A stretch of 33,274 nucleotides of DNA. It comes from Nocardia suismassiliense (GTDB lineage Bacteria; Actinomycetota; Actinomycetes; Mycobacteriales; Mycobacteriaceae). The stretch covers positions 4,842,827 through 4,876,100 of the forward strand of contig NZ_LT985361.1 in the NCBI RefSeq assembly GCF_900269665.1, given 5' to 3'. The notes below the pieces were generated by a model that was not told the origin of the DNA, did no database searches, and saw nothing but the letters and a program-made list of their open reading frames with translations. Within the stretch, counting starts at the first letter, position 1. Each line of letters begins with the position of its first letter. Positions 14,431 to 22,383 of this stretch are shown one piece after another. The position numbers were made by a program, and so were the translations under genes.

Positions 14431-16638
14431 ATGAGTGCTACGACCATTGCCCGGCAGTGCACGCTGTGCGAGGCACACTGCGGAATCCTGGTTACCGTCG
14501 AGGGACCGCAGGTGACGCGGATCGAGGGCAATCCTGCGGACGTGCTGTCGCAGGGATACATCTGCCCGAAGGCCACGGCGATGGGCGGGCTGCACCACGA
14601 TCCGGATCGGTTGCGCACACCGGTGCGCCGGGTCGGTGACCGGTTCGAGCCGATCGGCTGGGATGAGGCGTTCGGTGAGATCGGGCAGCGGTTGCGGGCG
14701 GTGCGCAGCGCGTATGGGCCGAGCGCGATCGGCATGTATCTGGGAAATCCGGCGGCACACAGTTCCTCGGTGATCTATGGGGCGTTGCTGCGCGCGGTGC
14801 TGCTGACCCGGAACTTCTTCTCGGCGTCGTCGATCGATCAGTTCCCGCAGGAGTTCGTGGCGTGGCGGATGTTCGGATCGAATGTGCTGATGCCGGTCAT
14901 CGATATCGACCGCACCGACCGGCTGGTGATCCTCGGCGCGAATCCGGCGGTGTCGAACGGGTCGATCACCACCATGCCCAACGCCAAGCAGCGCATCAAG
15001 GACGTGCGGGGTCGCGGCGGGAAGGTCGTGGTCATCGATCCGCGGCGCACCGAGACGGCACGGCTGGCCGATCAGCATGTGGCGGTGAGCCCGGGCGGCG
15101 ATGTGTATCTGCTGCTGGCGATGCTGCACGTGTTGATCGCCGAAAACCTGTGTGACGAAGACGCGATCCGCGCGCAGTGCACCGGCTGGGAGCACCTGCG
15201 CACACTGGTCGCCGAGGCGACACCCGAGCAGATGGCACCGCACGCCGGCATCGACGCCGACACCATCCGAACGCTCGCCCGCGACCATGCCGCCGCCTCG
15301 TCAGCGGTGCTGTACGCGCGAATCGGGGTGTGCCAGCAGGTGACCGGCACACTCACCCACTGGCTGGTGAACACGATCAACGCGGTCACCGGAAACCTGG
15401 ACCGCGTCGGTGGGCAGATGTTCGCGACACCACCGATCGACGCGGCCCGGTTCGCGAAGTATCTGCCAATGGGTTACGGCGCGTGGACGGACCGTTCCGG
15501 CACCTACAAGTCGTTCCGCACCGAACTGCCGGTAGCGGTACTGGCGGACGAGATCCTCACCGAAGGTGACGGGCAGATCCGAGCCATGATCACCTACGCG
15601 GGCAACCCGGTACTGTCCACACCGCAGCGCGGCAGGCTCGGCGCGGCCCTGGACTCGCTGGATTTCTATGTCGCCGTGGACATGTACATCAACGAAACGA
15701 CCCGCCACGCCGACATCATCCTGCCGCCGATCTCCCCGCTCGAACGCGAGGACGTCAACATCCTGTTCCCGGTGTTCAGCGTGCGCAACAACTTGCGCTA
15801 CGACGCCCGCGTCTTCGCCCCCCCCGCCGACGGGCTCGAAGACTGGCAGATCCTGGCGCGACTGATCACCGAACTGGTCCCGATACCGGCCCGCCGATTC
15901 ACCAGGCGCGCACTCAACAGTCTCTTCGAGCAGTTCGGTCCGGTGCGGTTGGCGACGGCCGGAGTGGCTGCCGGTCCATACGGGGTGCTGCGGCGGGGAC
16001 GCAAAGCGCTGACGGTCGGTAAGGCACGTGCCTCCGCCGGTGGTATCGACCTGGGTCCGTTGAAACCGAGGTTGCGCGCGTTGCTCGGGACGAAGGACCG
16101 CAAGGTGCACCTGGCACCCGAGGATTTCCTCGCCGCCGCGCGCACCGTGCTCGACGACGCCCGTATCGGTAATGCGATCACCACGCCAGTCGACGGCTAC
16201 GACCTGAAGTTGATCGGCCGTCGGCACCTGCGCAGCAACAACTCCTGGCTGCACAACGTCCCCGCCATGGTGAAAGGACGGGACCGCTGCACCGCCCTCA
16301 TGCACTCCACCGACGCCGCCGCGCGCGGACTCACCGACGGTGAACCCGTCACGGTGACTTCACCGATCGGTGCGATCGTGGTGCCCCTGGAAGTCAGCGA
16401 CGACATCCGTGCGGGCACCATCGCCATCCCGCACGGGTGGGGTCATCAAGAGCCCGGCGTGGGCTGGTCGGTGGCCGCGGCGTTGCCCGGCGCGAACGTC
16501 AACCTCCTGCACGACCCATCACTCACCGACACCTTCTCCGGCAACGCCGCGGTCAACAACACCTGGGTGACGGTCACCCGCGCGGCCGCCGAACCTGCCG
16601 TCGATCAGAACGCGACGACCGCGGTACCGGCTAGCTGA
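14431..16638 (+). CDS. Molybdopterin-dependent oxidoreductase (formate dehydrogenase/nitrate reductase-like)
   Basis: This 735-residue protein belongs to the DMSO-reductase superfamily. The N-terminal 4Fe-4S ligands are CTLCEAHC (C-x2-C-x3-C) with a fourth Cys in GYICPKA. Next come PVRRVGDRFEPIGWDEAF, LVILGANPAVSNG, VVVIDPRRTETARLAD (the usual bis-MGD contact), NAVTGNLDRVGGQMF, and ITYAGNPVLSTP. The C-terminal dinucleotide-binding domain contains HSTDAAARGLTDGEPVTVTS, HGWGH and NAAVNNTWV. No Tat signal is present, so it is probably cytosolic. ATG 14431 follows an AGAAGG-like SD. Electron partner genes are absent from the window and the substrate is unknown. Its stop overlaps that of the convergent phosphatase-like gene. 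Confidence 0.93.
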   Translation: MSATTIARQCTLCEAHCGILVTVEGPQVTRIEGNPADVLSQGYICPKATAMGGLHHDPDRLRTPVRRVGDRFEPIGWDEAFGEIGQRLRAVRSAYGPSAIGMYLGNPAAHSSSVIYGALLRAVLLTRNFFSASSIDQFPQEFVAWRMFGSNVLMPVIDIDRTDRLVILGANPAVSNGSITTMPNAKQRIKDVRGRGGKVVVIDPRRTETARLADQHVAVSPGGDVYLLLAMLHVLIAENLCDEDAIRAQCTGWEHLRTLVAEATPEQMAPHAGIDADTIRTLARDHAAASSAVLYARIGVCQQVTGTLTHWLVNTINAVTGNLDRVGGQMFATPPIDAARFAKYLPMGYGAWTDRSGTYKSFRTELPVAVLADEILTEGDGQIRAMITYAGNPVLSTPQRGRLGAALDSLDFYVAVDMYINETTRHADIILPPISPLEREDVNILFPVFSVRNNLRYDARVFAPPADGLEDWQILARLITELVPIPARRFTRRALNSLFEQFGPVRLATAGVAAGPYGVLRRGRKALTVGKARASAGGIDLGPLKPRLRALLGTKDRKVHLAPEDFLAAARTVLDDARIGNAITTPVDGYDLKLIGRRHLRSNNSWLHNVPAMVKGRDRCTALMHSTDAAARGLTDGEPVTVTSPIGAIVVPLEVSDDIRAGTIAIPHGWGHQEPGVGWSVAAALPGANVNLLHDPSLTDTFSGNAAVNNTWVTVTRAAAEPAVDQNATTAVPAS

Positions 16639-17257
16639 GGTGCCGGGTGTCGCCGAGCCGGACGACCTGACGGTTGTGGAAGTAGTCGTCCTCCCGGAGT
16701 TCGGTGATGCTGCCGGACGGACCGTTGAACCTGGCGTACGCGAGTGAGTCGATCGGCAACCTCGTCCACGACGCCACGGCGAAGGTGATCGCGCCGCCGT
16801 GCGTCACGACGATCTGATGTGCGCAGTCGCTCGACAGGATCGCGTCCATTGCCGCATAAACGCGCTCGCCGAACGCGTACATGGTCTCCGACCCTGCAAT
16901 GCCCTCATCGTGGCGCAGCCGCTCGCCCACCGCAGGCGGGGTGATGAACCGCTGCCGCAACCATTCCTGCGGTTTGCCTTCAGCCGCACCGTAAGACTTC
17001 TCCCGCAACCGCGCATCGAGCACCGGCCGGACACGCAACTGCTCGCCGATGACGTCGGCTGTCTGCGCCGCCCGTTGCAGATCCGAGGAGTACACCTGGA
17101 CAGCGTCCTGCTCAGGGATGGCACAGCGCAACGCCACCGCGATCTTCGTCGCGGCATGCAACCCCGCCGAGGTGAGTGGTGAGTCGTACCAGCCGCCGAC
17201 AAGTCCGTCGACGTGATGAGTCGACTCCGGATGTGCGACGACATACAGGGTTCGCAT
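16631..17257 (-). CDS. Histidine-phosphatase-fold protein with altered RHG motif
   Basis: This is a 208-residue phosphoglycerate-mutase-like protein. The family signature RHG is AHP here (YVVAHPEST), so His9 is kept but the preceding Arg and the following Gly are replaced. Other family positions are present: GLVGGWYDSPLTSAGLHAA, YSSDLQRAAQTA with its Arg, a Glu in the middle section, and the second His in IVVTHGGAI. Phosphatase activity is therefore possible but not assured. ATG 17257 follows an AAGGAAC-type SD. Its TAG stop lies inside the last bases of the convergent molybdopterin enzyme gene (8-base overlap). Confidence 0.88.
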   Translation of the reverse strand: MRTLYVVAHPESTHHVDGLVGGWYDSPLTSAGLHAATKIAVALRCAIPEQDAVQVYSSDLQRAAQTADVIGEQLRVRPVLDARLREKSYGAAEGKPQEWLRQRFITPPAVGERLRHDEGIAGSETMYAFGERVYAAMDAILSSDCAHQIVVTHGGAITFAVASWTRLPIDSLAYARFNGPSGSITELREDDYFHNRQVVRLGDTRHLS

Positions 17258-17535
17258 GAGGCTGTTCCTTACCTTGCGCCGCAATGGGACCGGCGCATCA
17301 TCCACGAGATGCGCGGTCGTCGGCAAGCGGGCAGTTCCGGTGGTTCCGCTGGTTGATCGGCGTCGCTGTACACGAGGCCAGCGCCTCGGGAGCCGGTCTC
17401 GAGTCCGCGATGGACACGCGCACCGGCGGTTTGGAGTCAACGGAATCGACGGAAACCCGCCGCCGTACCGCGGAATCGAGGAAAGTTGATCTGCTCCGCG
17501 TTGTCACGTCCCGACCGCACAGATTGGACTTCACA

Positions 17536-18003
17536 ATGCGTTACCGACTCGCCGCCATCGTTCTGCTCGCTTCGGGTTCCACCACCGCATGGCTTCCGGC
17601 AACCGCTGCGGCCACGCCACTCGCCTCGACCGGCACACATTTTGCCGCCGAGTTCCGTATGAGCCGGCAGAGCGTTTCGGTGGAGGGTCGACTGTTCTGC
17701 AACAGTCAGGCATCGACCTCGAAGCAGACCGCTGTGCAACTCGTCAACAAGAGGTTCGGCTATGAGGACATCCAGAAGGGCTACCCCGAGTACGACGGCA
17801 CCTTCATGCTGACCTTGACAGTCGACCGGAACTTCGCGATGACACCGGAACTCGAGGTCCACACCAGCTGTGCCGCGCCCACGCCATGCACCCGAGTGAT
17901 CAAATTCCGGGTACCCGACGAGTACGTCAACCGCACAACGCCCTACAACAAAGGCGACGTCCACCTCGAAGCGAAACAAGACAACGAGGCAACCCGCTGC
18001 TGA
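17536..18003 (+). CDS. Secreted transthyretin-like protein (nematode TTL-type)
   Basis: This is a 155-residue protein. A Sec signal peptide covers about residues 1-26 (positive MRYRL, hydrophobic core, Ala-rich TAAATP end). The mature part matches the layout of the transthyretin-like family best known from nematodes: VEGRLFCN near residue 49, an EYDGTFML turn (about 86-92), a strand PELEVHTSC ending in Cys112, PCTRVIKFRVPDEYV (about 117-131), then YNKGDVHLEA and a C-terminal Cys155. Four cysteines (55, 112, 118, 155) would suit disulphides outside the cell. A compact seven- to eight-stranded beta sandwich is expected. The assignment is from memory of the family pattern. ATG 17536 starts the signal peptide; only a weak SD is seen. 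Function is unknown. Confidence 0.75.
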   Translation: MRYRLAAIVLLASGSTTAWLPATAAATPLASTGTHFAAEFRMSRQSVSVEGRLFCNSQASTSKQTAVQLVNKRFGYEDIQKGYPEYDGTFMLTLTVDRNFAMTPELEVHTSCAAPTPCTRVIKFRVPDEYVNRTTPYNKGDVHLEAKQDNEATRC

Positions 18004-18122
18004 AGATTCCGCGGCTCGTCATGCGGCGGATCAGCGTTCGCCGCCGATGTCGCCACGCACAGACGGCGTCATCGAATCGAACGGGTCGGCAGACGATGAC
18101 GGCGGCCGGCGACGTCCAGCAG

Positions 18123-18156
18123 CAGTTCGCCGCTGCGTTGCGCGGGCGGCGAACTG
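18123..18156. terminator. Hairpin between convergent genes
   Basis: Perfect 11-base arms CAGTTCGCCGC (18123-18133) and GCGGCGAACTG (18146-18156) surround a 12-base loop. It lies between the stop of the transthyretin-like gene and that of the convergent gene at 18249. A terminator for one or both is likely. Confidence 0.5.
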
Positions 18157-18248
18157 AGGGCCGGGCGCAGCACGCTGTGCAAGGCGCCGCTTCCTGTGTG
18201 GCGTCCTCCTGTGTGACACCCAGACGCTGGCTGGGTGAGACGCGACGG

Positions 18249-18635
18249 TCACACCGACACGACCGTCACTCGATACCCGAGGCGGATCTCCCGCCCGACG
18301 TGCGCGGCACCGCTGAGATACAACCAGCGATCGGTACCGCCACGCGGGTCCGGCAGATACGCGGCCTGAACGTGCTCGACACCGAACGGGAAGTTGCCGG
18401 AGGTGGAGGTGGCGATGCCGGTCATCAGGTGCGCCTCGGCCAGCAGTTGCGGTTCGGTGGCGGTCACGGGCAACGGTGTCGCGGTGGGGATGAAGAAGCC
18501 GAACTGTTCGGGTGGAGCGCCGGAACCCTGCACGAGCATGCCGGTCACGAACAGACGCGCGATCCCGGTGTGCACCAAGCATTCCGGAGTCAACTGCAAC
18601 GGTGGAGTCGGTCGCAATTCGAGGTGGAACGCCAT
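18249..18635 (-). CDS. Small protein of unknown function
   Basis: This is a 128-residue open frame from ATG 18635. Composition looks protein-like: PPLQLTPECLVHTGIARLFVTGMLVQGSG, then QFGFFIPTAT, LMTGIATSTSGNFPFG, and a C-terminal WLYLSGAAHVGREIRLGYRVTVVSV of beta type. I recognise no family. It has no signal peptide or membrane helix and no clear SD. The frame is open upstream to 18761, but that part looks random. Confidence 0.55.
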   Translation of the reverse strand: MAFHLELRPTPPLQLTPECLVHTGIARLFVTGMLVQGSGAPPEQFGFFIPTATPLPVTATEPQLLAEAHLMTGIATSTSGNFPFGVEHVQAAYLPDPRGGTDRWLYLSGAAHVGREIRLGYRVTVVSV

Positions 18636-18924
18636 GCGCCGAACTTTACGGTCACCGATCACCGCTGTCCTCGCGACAATCAGCGACTGCCCGAACGTTG
18701 CGCGACTGCTCCCGGACCGTCGCCCACCTGAGCACCACGCGTGTCCTATGCGCTGCAGCAAATACGCAGCCCATCGCAGCGTGCCCGCCCCGGCATGAAC
18801 GAACCCACGGCGGGTTCAGCGCCAGTGCTGGTCGGTCCGGCCTTCTCACCTCCAGTGGGAAAAGCATGCCGGGCTGCCGCCGCGCCCCGCTGGTTTCCAG
18901 AAACCCGACGCCTATTCGATCGCG

Positions 18925-19032
18925 GCTTCCTCGCGAGACGACCGGCCTGAGCCCTTCGCAGCTTCCTCGCGAGACGACCGGCCTGAGCCCTTCGCAGCTC
19001 CATCGGGAGACGACCGGCCTCAGCCCTTAACG
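18925..19032. repeat. Three tandem copies of a 36-bp repeat
   Basis: Copy 1 (18925-18960) and copy 2 (18961-18996) are identical. Copy 3 (18997-19032) differs at several positions. The core is GAGACGACCGGCCTGAGCCC. Copies are head-to-tail without spacers. The unit length is a multiple of three, but no convincing gene covers it, so it resembles a minisatellite/VNTR of the mycobacterial MIRU kind. Confidence 0.8.
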
Positions 19033-19133
19033 GCGGCAGCACTGACCAGATCCGCGAACCGCCGCAGCGCACCCCGATGTGGGCCTGAACTGTGTCACCC
19101 GAACGCCCGACCTCACAGGCCTCATGCCGGTAT

Positions 19134-19190
19134 CGAGTGGCACATGGCCGTGTCAAACGCCGAGAGGGGTACACCGTGGTGTGCCACTCG
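19134..19190. terminator. 11-bp inverted repeat downstream of the SGNH gene
   Basis: Perfect arms CGAGTGGCACA (19134-19144) and TGTGCCACTCG (19180-19190) are separated by a 35-base loop. It stands about 85 bases past the stop of the minus-strand SGNH gene, so a terminator is possible. The large loop makes this uncertain. Confidence 0.35.
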
Positions 19191-19275
19191 TGGGACAGCT
19201 TGGGTGCGAAGGGCGACTGGTCGACCGCAGGCCGCGGACCACAGGCCGCAAACTGCCGGGCCGGCGACTTCGGGA

Positions 19276-20163
19276 CTACCGTCCCAGCACCGCCAGCACG
19301 CTGCGCGCCTGATGGTCGGCGCCGAGTTGGTTGGGATGGAACGGCACCGCCGGTCCCGGCGGATTGCTGGACCACGGGACCAGACCTTCGACCCACCGGG
19401 TACCGGGCGGCTGGCAACCGTCGTGGCCGGAGCTGGTGCTGTAGGTGTCGACCAGTTCCACGCCGGTTGCCCAGGCCACGCGGGCCAGCATCGCGTTCAA
19501 CTCGATGAGCTTGCGACCCAACCAGTCCGCGTCGGCGTCGGAGATCGGCACGGTGGGGAAGCAGCCGGGACCGGTACTGACTCCTTCGAAGTAGTCCAGC
19601 AGCAGGATGCGTGCCTGAGGTGCGCGCTGCCGGATCCCTTCGACCGATGCGGTCACCTTCTGTTCCGCCGCGGCGATGTTCACCGACATCTGGTCGACGC
19701 CGTCGGCGACGAGCGTGTTCAGGCACGGCGATACGGCCGGGTCGGCGGTCAGGCACTGCTGCACCGTCACCGCCAGTTTCGCATCGTTGCCACCGATTTC
19801 GAGGGTCACCAGATCCGTCGACGGCGTGAGCCGATCGAACTGCGGGGGATTGACCCCGAACGGGACCTGCTGCGGCGCGGTCATATTCACCGTCATCGCC
19901 CCACCACACGTCGCATCCCGGAACACCGGGACCGCCAACGCGGCCGCCACCTGCTTGGCATAGCTACCCCGGCTCTGCGCACACCCCAGCGGCGCGAATT
20001 CGCCCGTCGCCTGCGTCAGCGACGCATCGGCCGCCCACGAATCACCCAGCGCGACATACTCACCGAATCCGGGAGCCGCCGACGCCACCGGAGCACCACT
20101 CACCGGCCACACCACACCCATTGCCGCACACGCGATCACCACACGCGACGTCTTCCGCACCAT
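19276..20163 (-). CDS. Secreted SGNH/GDSL-type esterase or lipase
   Basis: This 295-residue protein has a Sec signal (MVRKTSRVVIACAAMGVVWPV, ending in ASAAPG). The SGNH blocks are in order: block I YVALGDSWAA (GDSW variant with the nucleophile Ser), block II Gly in DATCGGAMT, block III EIGGNDAKL, and block V PFHPNQLGADHQA with the catalytic His three residues from Asn. Six cysteines may form three disulphides, as in the Streptomyces secreted lipase group. ATG 20163 is chosen as the start of the signal peptide. It probably hydrolyses esters of lipids outside the cell. Confidence 0.9.
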   Translation of the reverse strand: MVRKTSRVVIACAAMGVVWPVSGAPVASAAPGFGEYVALGDSWAADASLTQATGEFAPLGCAQSRGSYAKQVAAALAVPVFRDATCGGAMTVNMTAPQQVPFGVNPPQFDRLTPSTDLVTLEIGGNDAKLAVTVQQCLTADPAVSPCLNTLVADGVDQMSVNIAAAEQKVTASVEGIRQRAPQARILLLDYFEGVSTGPGCFPTVPISDADADWLGRKLIELNAMLARVAWATGVELVDTYSTSSGHDGCQPPGTRWVEGLVPWSSNPPGPAVPFHPNQLGADHQARSVLAVLGR

Positions 20164-20273
20164 GCCTCCACACCAGCCAGCCCGACCCAACTGGACGAGC
20201 GCCCAGTGCTGGTGAACCTAACATCCACACCGACACCAATCTCCCGACACCCCAGCGCTATACGATGCAGCCC

Positions 20274-20927
20274 ATGCCACACCGTCGCTCCCTGCTCGTG
20301 GCCGCACTCGGAGCACTCCTGATCGCCGTCACCACCGGCTGCATCGGCGCGGTCGACCGCGCCGACTTCGAAAAAACCATCCAGGCCCGCGGCGGCGGAC
20401 TGGTCTCCGCCCTGCCCACCGCCGCCATCGACACCCTGCGGCAACGCCTCGGCACCCCCGACATCCACGTGACCGTCATGCTGCTCACCGCACCGGAGTC
20501 GCACAGCCTCACCGTGCAGGTCGGATCACCACAGGTCGACCGGCTCCTCACGGAGAACAAGAACCTCGCCATCAAGGACAGCGCCGTCCATGTGCGTATC
20601 CGCGTGCCGGGCCGGCCGGATCAACAGGACGACTACACCTTCGCCAACGGCACCCTGCACGGCCCCACACCGGTGCACGTATCGGCCTTCGACAACCTGG
20701 ACAGCGAAGCATTCGATGTCCGAGACGTTTCCGGGCTGCTCAGGCTCGAGGAGGTCGTCGACACCGCGCTCACCCGGACCGGGGTGGAGAACGGCTATGT
20801 CTCGTCGATCGTGGTCAGCCGCGTCGACGCCGACCTTCTCCTGAGCGTGCACGTCACCTCACCGCGCACCACGATGGTCGCCCAATTCGACCGTGCCGGA
20901 ACATTTCTACGGATGCAGCAGCTATGA
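20274..20927 (+). CDS. Putative lipoprotein, function unknown
   Basis: This is a 217-residue protein. A lipoprotein-like signal (MPHRRSLLVAALGALLIAVTTGC) ends in TTGC near residue 23, a weak but usable lipobox. The mature part is mixed alpha/beta with no known domain. A TACGAT hexamer (20261-20266) ends 7 bases before ATG 20274, suggesting a leaderless transcript from that ATG; ATG 20265 in frame is the alternative. Its stop overlaps the next gene's start (ATGA), so it is probably a two-gene envelope unit. Confidence 0.8.
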   Translation: MPHRRSLLVAALGALLIAVTTGCIGAVDRADFEKTIQARGGGLVSALPTAAIDTLRQRLGTPDIHVTVMLLTAPESHSLTVQVGSPQVDRLLTENKNLAIKDSAVHVRIRVPGRPDQQDDYTFANGTLHGPTPVHVSAFDNLDSEAFDVRDVSGLLRLEEVVDTALTRTGVENGYVSSIVVSRVDADLLLSVHVTSPRTTMVAQFDRAGTFLRMQQL

Positions 20928-21361
20928 GCGAAGAGTATCGATCGGACCGGGTGGACGAGCACGTCTCCGACGACGCCCCGCGCCGGTCCCCGGGGATCCT
21001 GGCGACACTGGCCGCGATCGTCTGTGTCACCGGCATCCTCGGCTTCCTGCTCCCGATTGCCATCTGGCCCGGCGAAGCCGAGCTGACCGCACCACTGTTC
21101 TGCGACGCCCCGTACACAGAACCGATCGTCGTCTCCGACACCTTCCACGACTCCGAAGGACGCAGCACCAACTATTCGCTGTACTGCGTCGGCGAGCGCG
21201 GCCAGTACACCGAGGAGGGATTCCTGCGGCCGTGGCTGGCGTTGTGGGCACTGCACACCGTCATCGGGATCGTCTTGGTGATGATGGGGCGCGCCTGGCG
21301 GCGGTGGCGTCCGGCGAAACCGGCCGAACCGGCGAAACTCACGGAATCTACGGAACTATAG
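20924..21361 (+). CDS. Membrane protein with two helices, partner of the upstream lipoprotein
   Basis: This is a 145-residue protein. A polar N-terminus is followed by a helix at about 25-50 (ILATLAAIVCVTGILGFLLPIAIW), an external segment with two Cys, a second helix at about 105-122 (LALWALHTVIGIVLVMMG), and a cytoplasmic Arg/Pro/Glu-rich tail with short KPAEPAK-like repeats. ATG 20924 overlaps the preceding stop. No family was recognised. The coupling suggests that it works with the lipoprotein. Confidence 0.8.
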   Translation: MSEEYRSDRVDEHVSDDAPRRSPGILATLAAIVCVTGILGFLLPIAIWPGEAELTAPLFCDAPYTEPIVVSDTFHDSEGRSTNYSLYCVGERGQYTEEGFLRPWLALWALHTVIGIVLVMMGRAWRRWRPAKPAEPAKLTESTEL

Positions 21362-21386
21362 GGACCCGGCCCACACCCCACTTAAC

Positions 21387-21403
21387 GTCACAGTGACGTT
21401 TTA
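21387..21403. promoter_or_regulatory. Palindrome AACGTCACAGTGACGTT (copy 1)
   Basis: Eight-base arms flank a single central base in the line 21361-21420. The core CGTCAC-W-GTGACG recurs at 22578-22590. It is followed by a short T run, so it could be the terminator of the lipoprotein unit. Equally, it could be a dyad operator. The two readings cannot be separated from sequence. Confidence 0.45.
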
Positions 21404-21510
21404 TGGCAGGGTTTCCTGCCAGCAGTCAGGACGGCGGGGGAGTCCGCCATCACCTCGAGGGGCAACCCGGTAAAAGATCATGGGACGTGGTGCCGGCATT
21501 TCGCGAGTAG
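21403..21510 (+). other. Possible 35-residue ORF or structured RNA segment
   Basis: An ATG directly follows palindrome copy 1 and opens a 35-codon frame (MAGFPASSQDGGG... ending FRE). The same DNA forms two hairpins: TGGCAGG-GTTT-CCTGCCA at 21404-21421, and GGCGG-N6-CCGCC soon after. No SD is present. It lies between convergent genes. It could be a small protein, an RNA element or neither. Confidence 0.2.
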
Positions 21511-21531
21511 CCGACAGCATCATCGTGAAGT

Positions 21532-22158
21532 TCACGCAGGGACGATGACGGGCTCATCCGTCGGCTTCGCATGAAAGCCCGGCAGGTACCGATTCGCCGC
21601 CGGGATCATCAGCTGGATCAGCGGACCGATCCCGAACGCGTAGACGAGCGTGCCGATCCCGATGCTGCCGCCGAGCAACCAGCCGGTCGACAACACCGTC
21701 ACCTCGATGACGGTCCGCACCCTCCATACCGATACACCGGTACGGCGAACCAGTCCAGTCATCAGTCCATCACGCGGGCCAGGACCCATCCCGGCACCGA
21801 TGTACAACACCGTGGCAATCGCGTTCAGCACCACCGCGGCACCCATCGCAACCACCTGCGCCGGAATCGCCTCCCAAGCGGGCAGCAACCACAACCCGAC
21901 ATCGACCGACACCGCGATGACCACGACATTGCTCACCGTCCCCAGACCGGGCCGCTGCCGCAACGGAATCCAGGCCAGCAGCACCACAATCCCGGTTGCC
22001 GCCGTCACCGCACCGAAACTGATCGGCACATGGTGCGCCACACCCTGGTGGAACACATCCCACGGATCCAACCCGAGCCCGGCCCGCACCATCACAGCCA
22101 TCGAGAACCCGTACAACCACAACCCGACATACAGCGCGACCAACCGGCGAATCAACAC
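21532..22158 (-). CDS. YczE/YyaS/YitT-like membrane protein
   Basis: This is a 208-residue polytopic membrane protein. GTG 22158 (LIRRLVALYVGLWLYGFSMAVMVRAGLGLDPWDVFHQG) matches the usual family start; an ATG at 22230 in frame would add an unusual 24-residue extension. The GLGLDPWDV block, IGAGMGPGPRDGLMTGL and GTLVYAFGIGPLIQLMIP are characteristic. About five helices are expected. Members are often linked to small-molecule export or regulators, but their function is not established. It lies between the two CGTCAC/GTGACG palindromes. Confidence 0.88.
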   Translation of the reverse strand: MLIRRLVALYVGLWLYGFSMAVMVRAGLGLDPWDVFHQGVAHHVPISFGAVTAATGIVVLLAWIPLRQRPGLGTVSNVVVIAVSVDVGLWLLPAWEAIPAQVVAMGAAVVLNAIATVLYIGAGMGPGPRDGLMTGLVRRTGVSVWRVRTVIEVTVLSTGWLLGGSIGIGTLVYAFGIGPLIQLMIPAANRYLPGFHAKPTDEPVIVPA

Positions 22159-22383
22159 CGGATCAGCATGGCCGACTACTGGTATCTGAAAACAGAGCCA
22201 GTCAATAACATCTGGCCCCACAGGTGGCATGCCAGGTGGACCCGAACCCTGAGATCACCACCGCGAAACGTACCCGCCGCGGCGTAGGCGGACTATCCCT
22301 GCGACCGATGCGGTACGAGGTACGCCCGAACAACACTGGCAGACAACGAAGTCACCAGGGTCAGGAAAGGCAAAAGGAACGCC

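Larger units (their letters stand above)
18636..19275. other. Long intergenic region with tandem repeats and a stem-loop
   Basis: About 640 bases lie between two minus-strand genes. They contain a three-copy 36-bp tandem repeat (18925-19032) and an 11-bp inverted repeat (19134-19190). Frames crossing it are arginine- or proline-rich and reflect the repeat. No domain-bearing gene was found. Confidence 0.55.

Noticed and set aside
18512..19030. Protein with PRETTGLSPSQL repeats
   Set aside because: The repeats come from the 36-bp tandem DNA. The rest of the frame overlaps the opposite gene at 18249-18635 and shows no start signal.
18925..19032. CRISPR-like repeat of 36 bp
   Set aside because: The three copies are directly adjacent with no spacers and there are no cas genes. 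It is a tandem repeat.
21404..21421. B12-box-like hairpin suggesting a cobalamin riboswitch
   Set aside because: Only the short inverted repeat resembles the box. The rest of the riboswitch core is missing and no gene follows in the right orientation.
22168..22287. 39-codon frame starting MADYWYLKTEP, similar to the start of EVE-domain proteins
   Set aside because: It stops after 39 codons, has no SD, lies over the start region of the opposite YczE gene and loses all similarity after the first residues.
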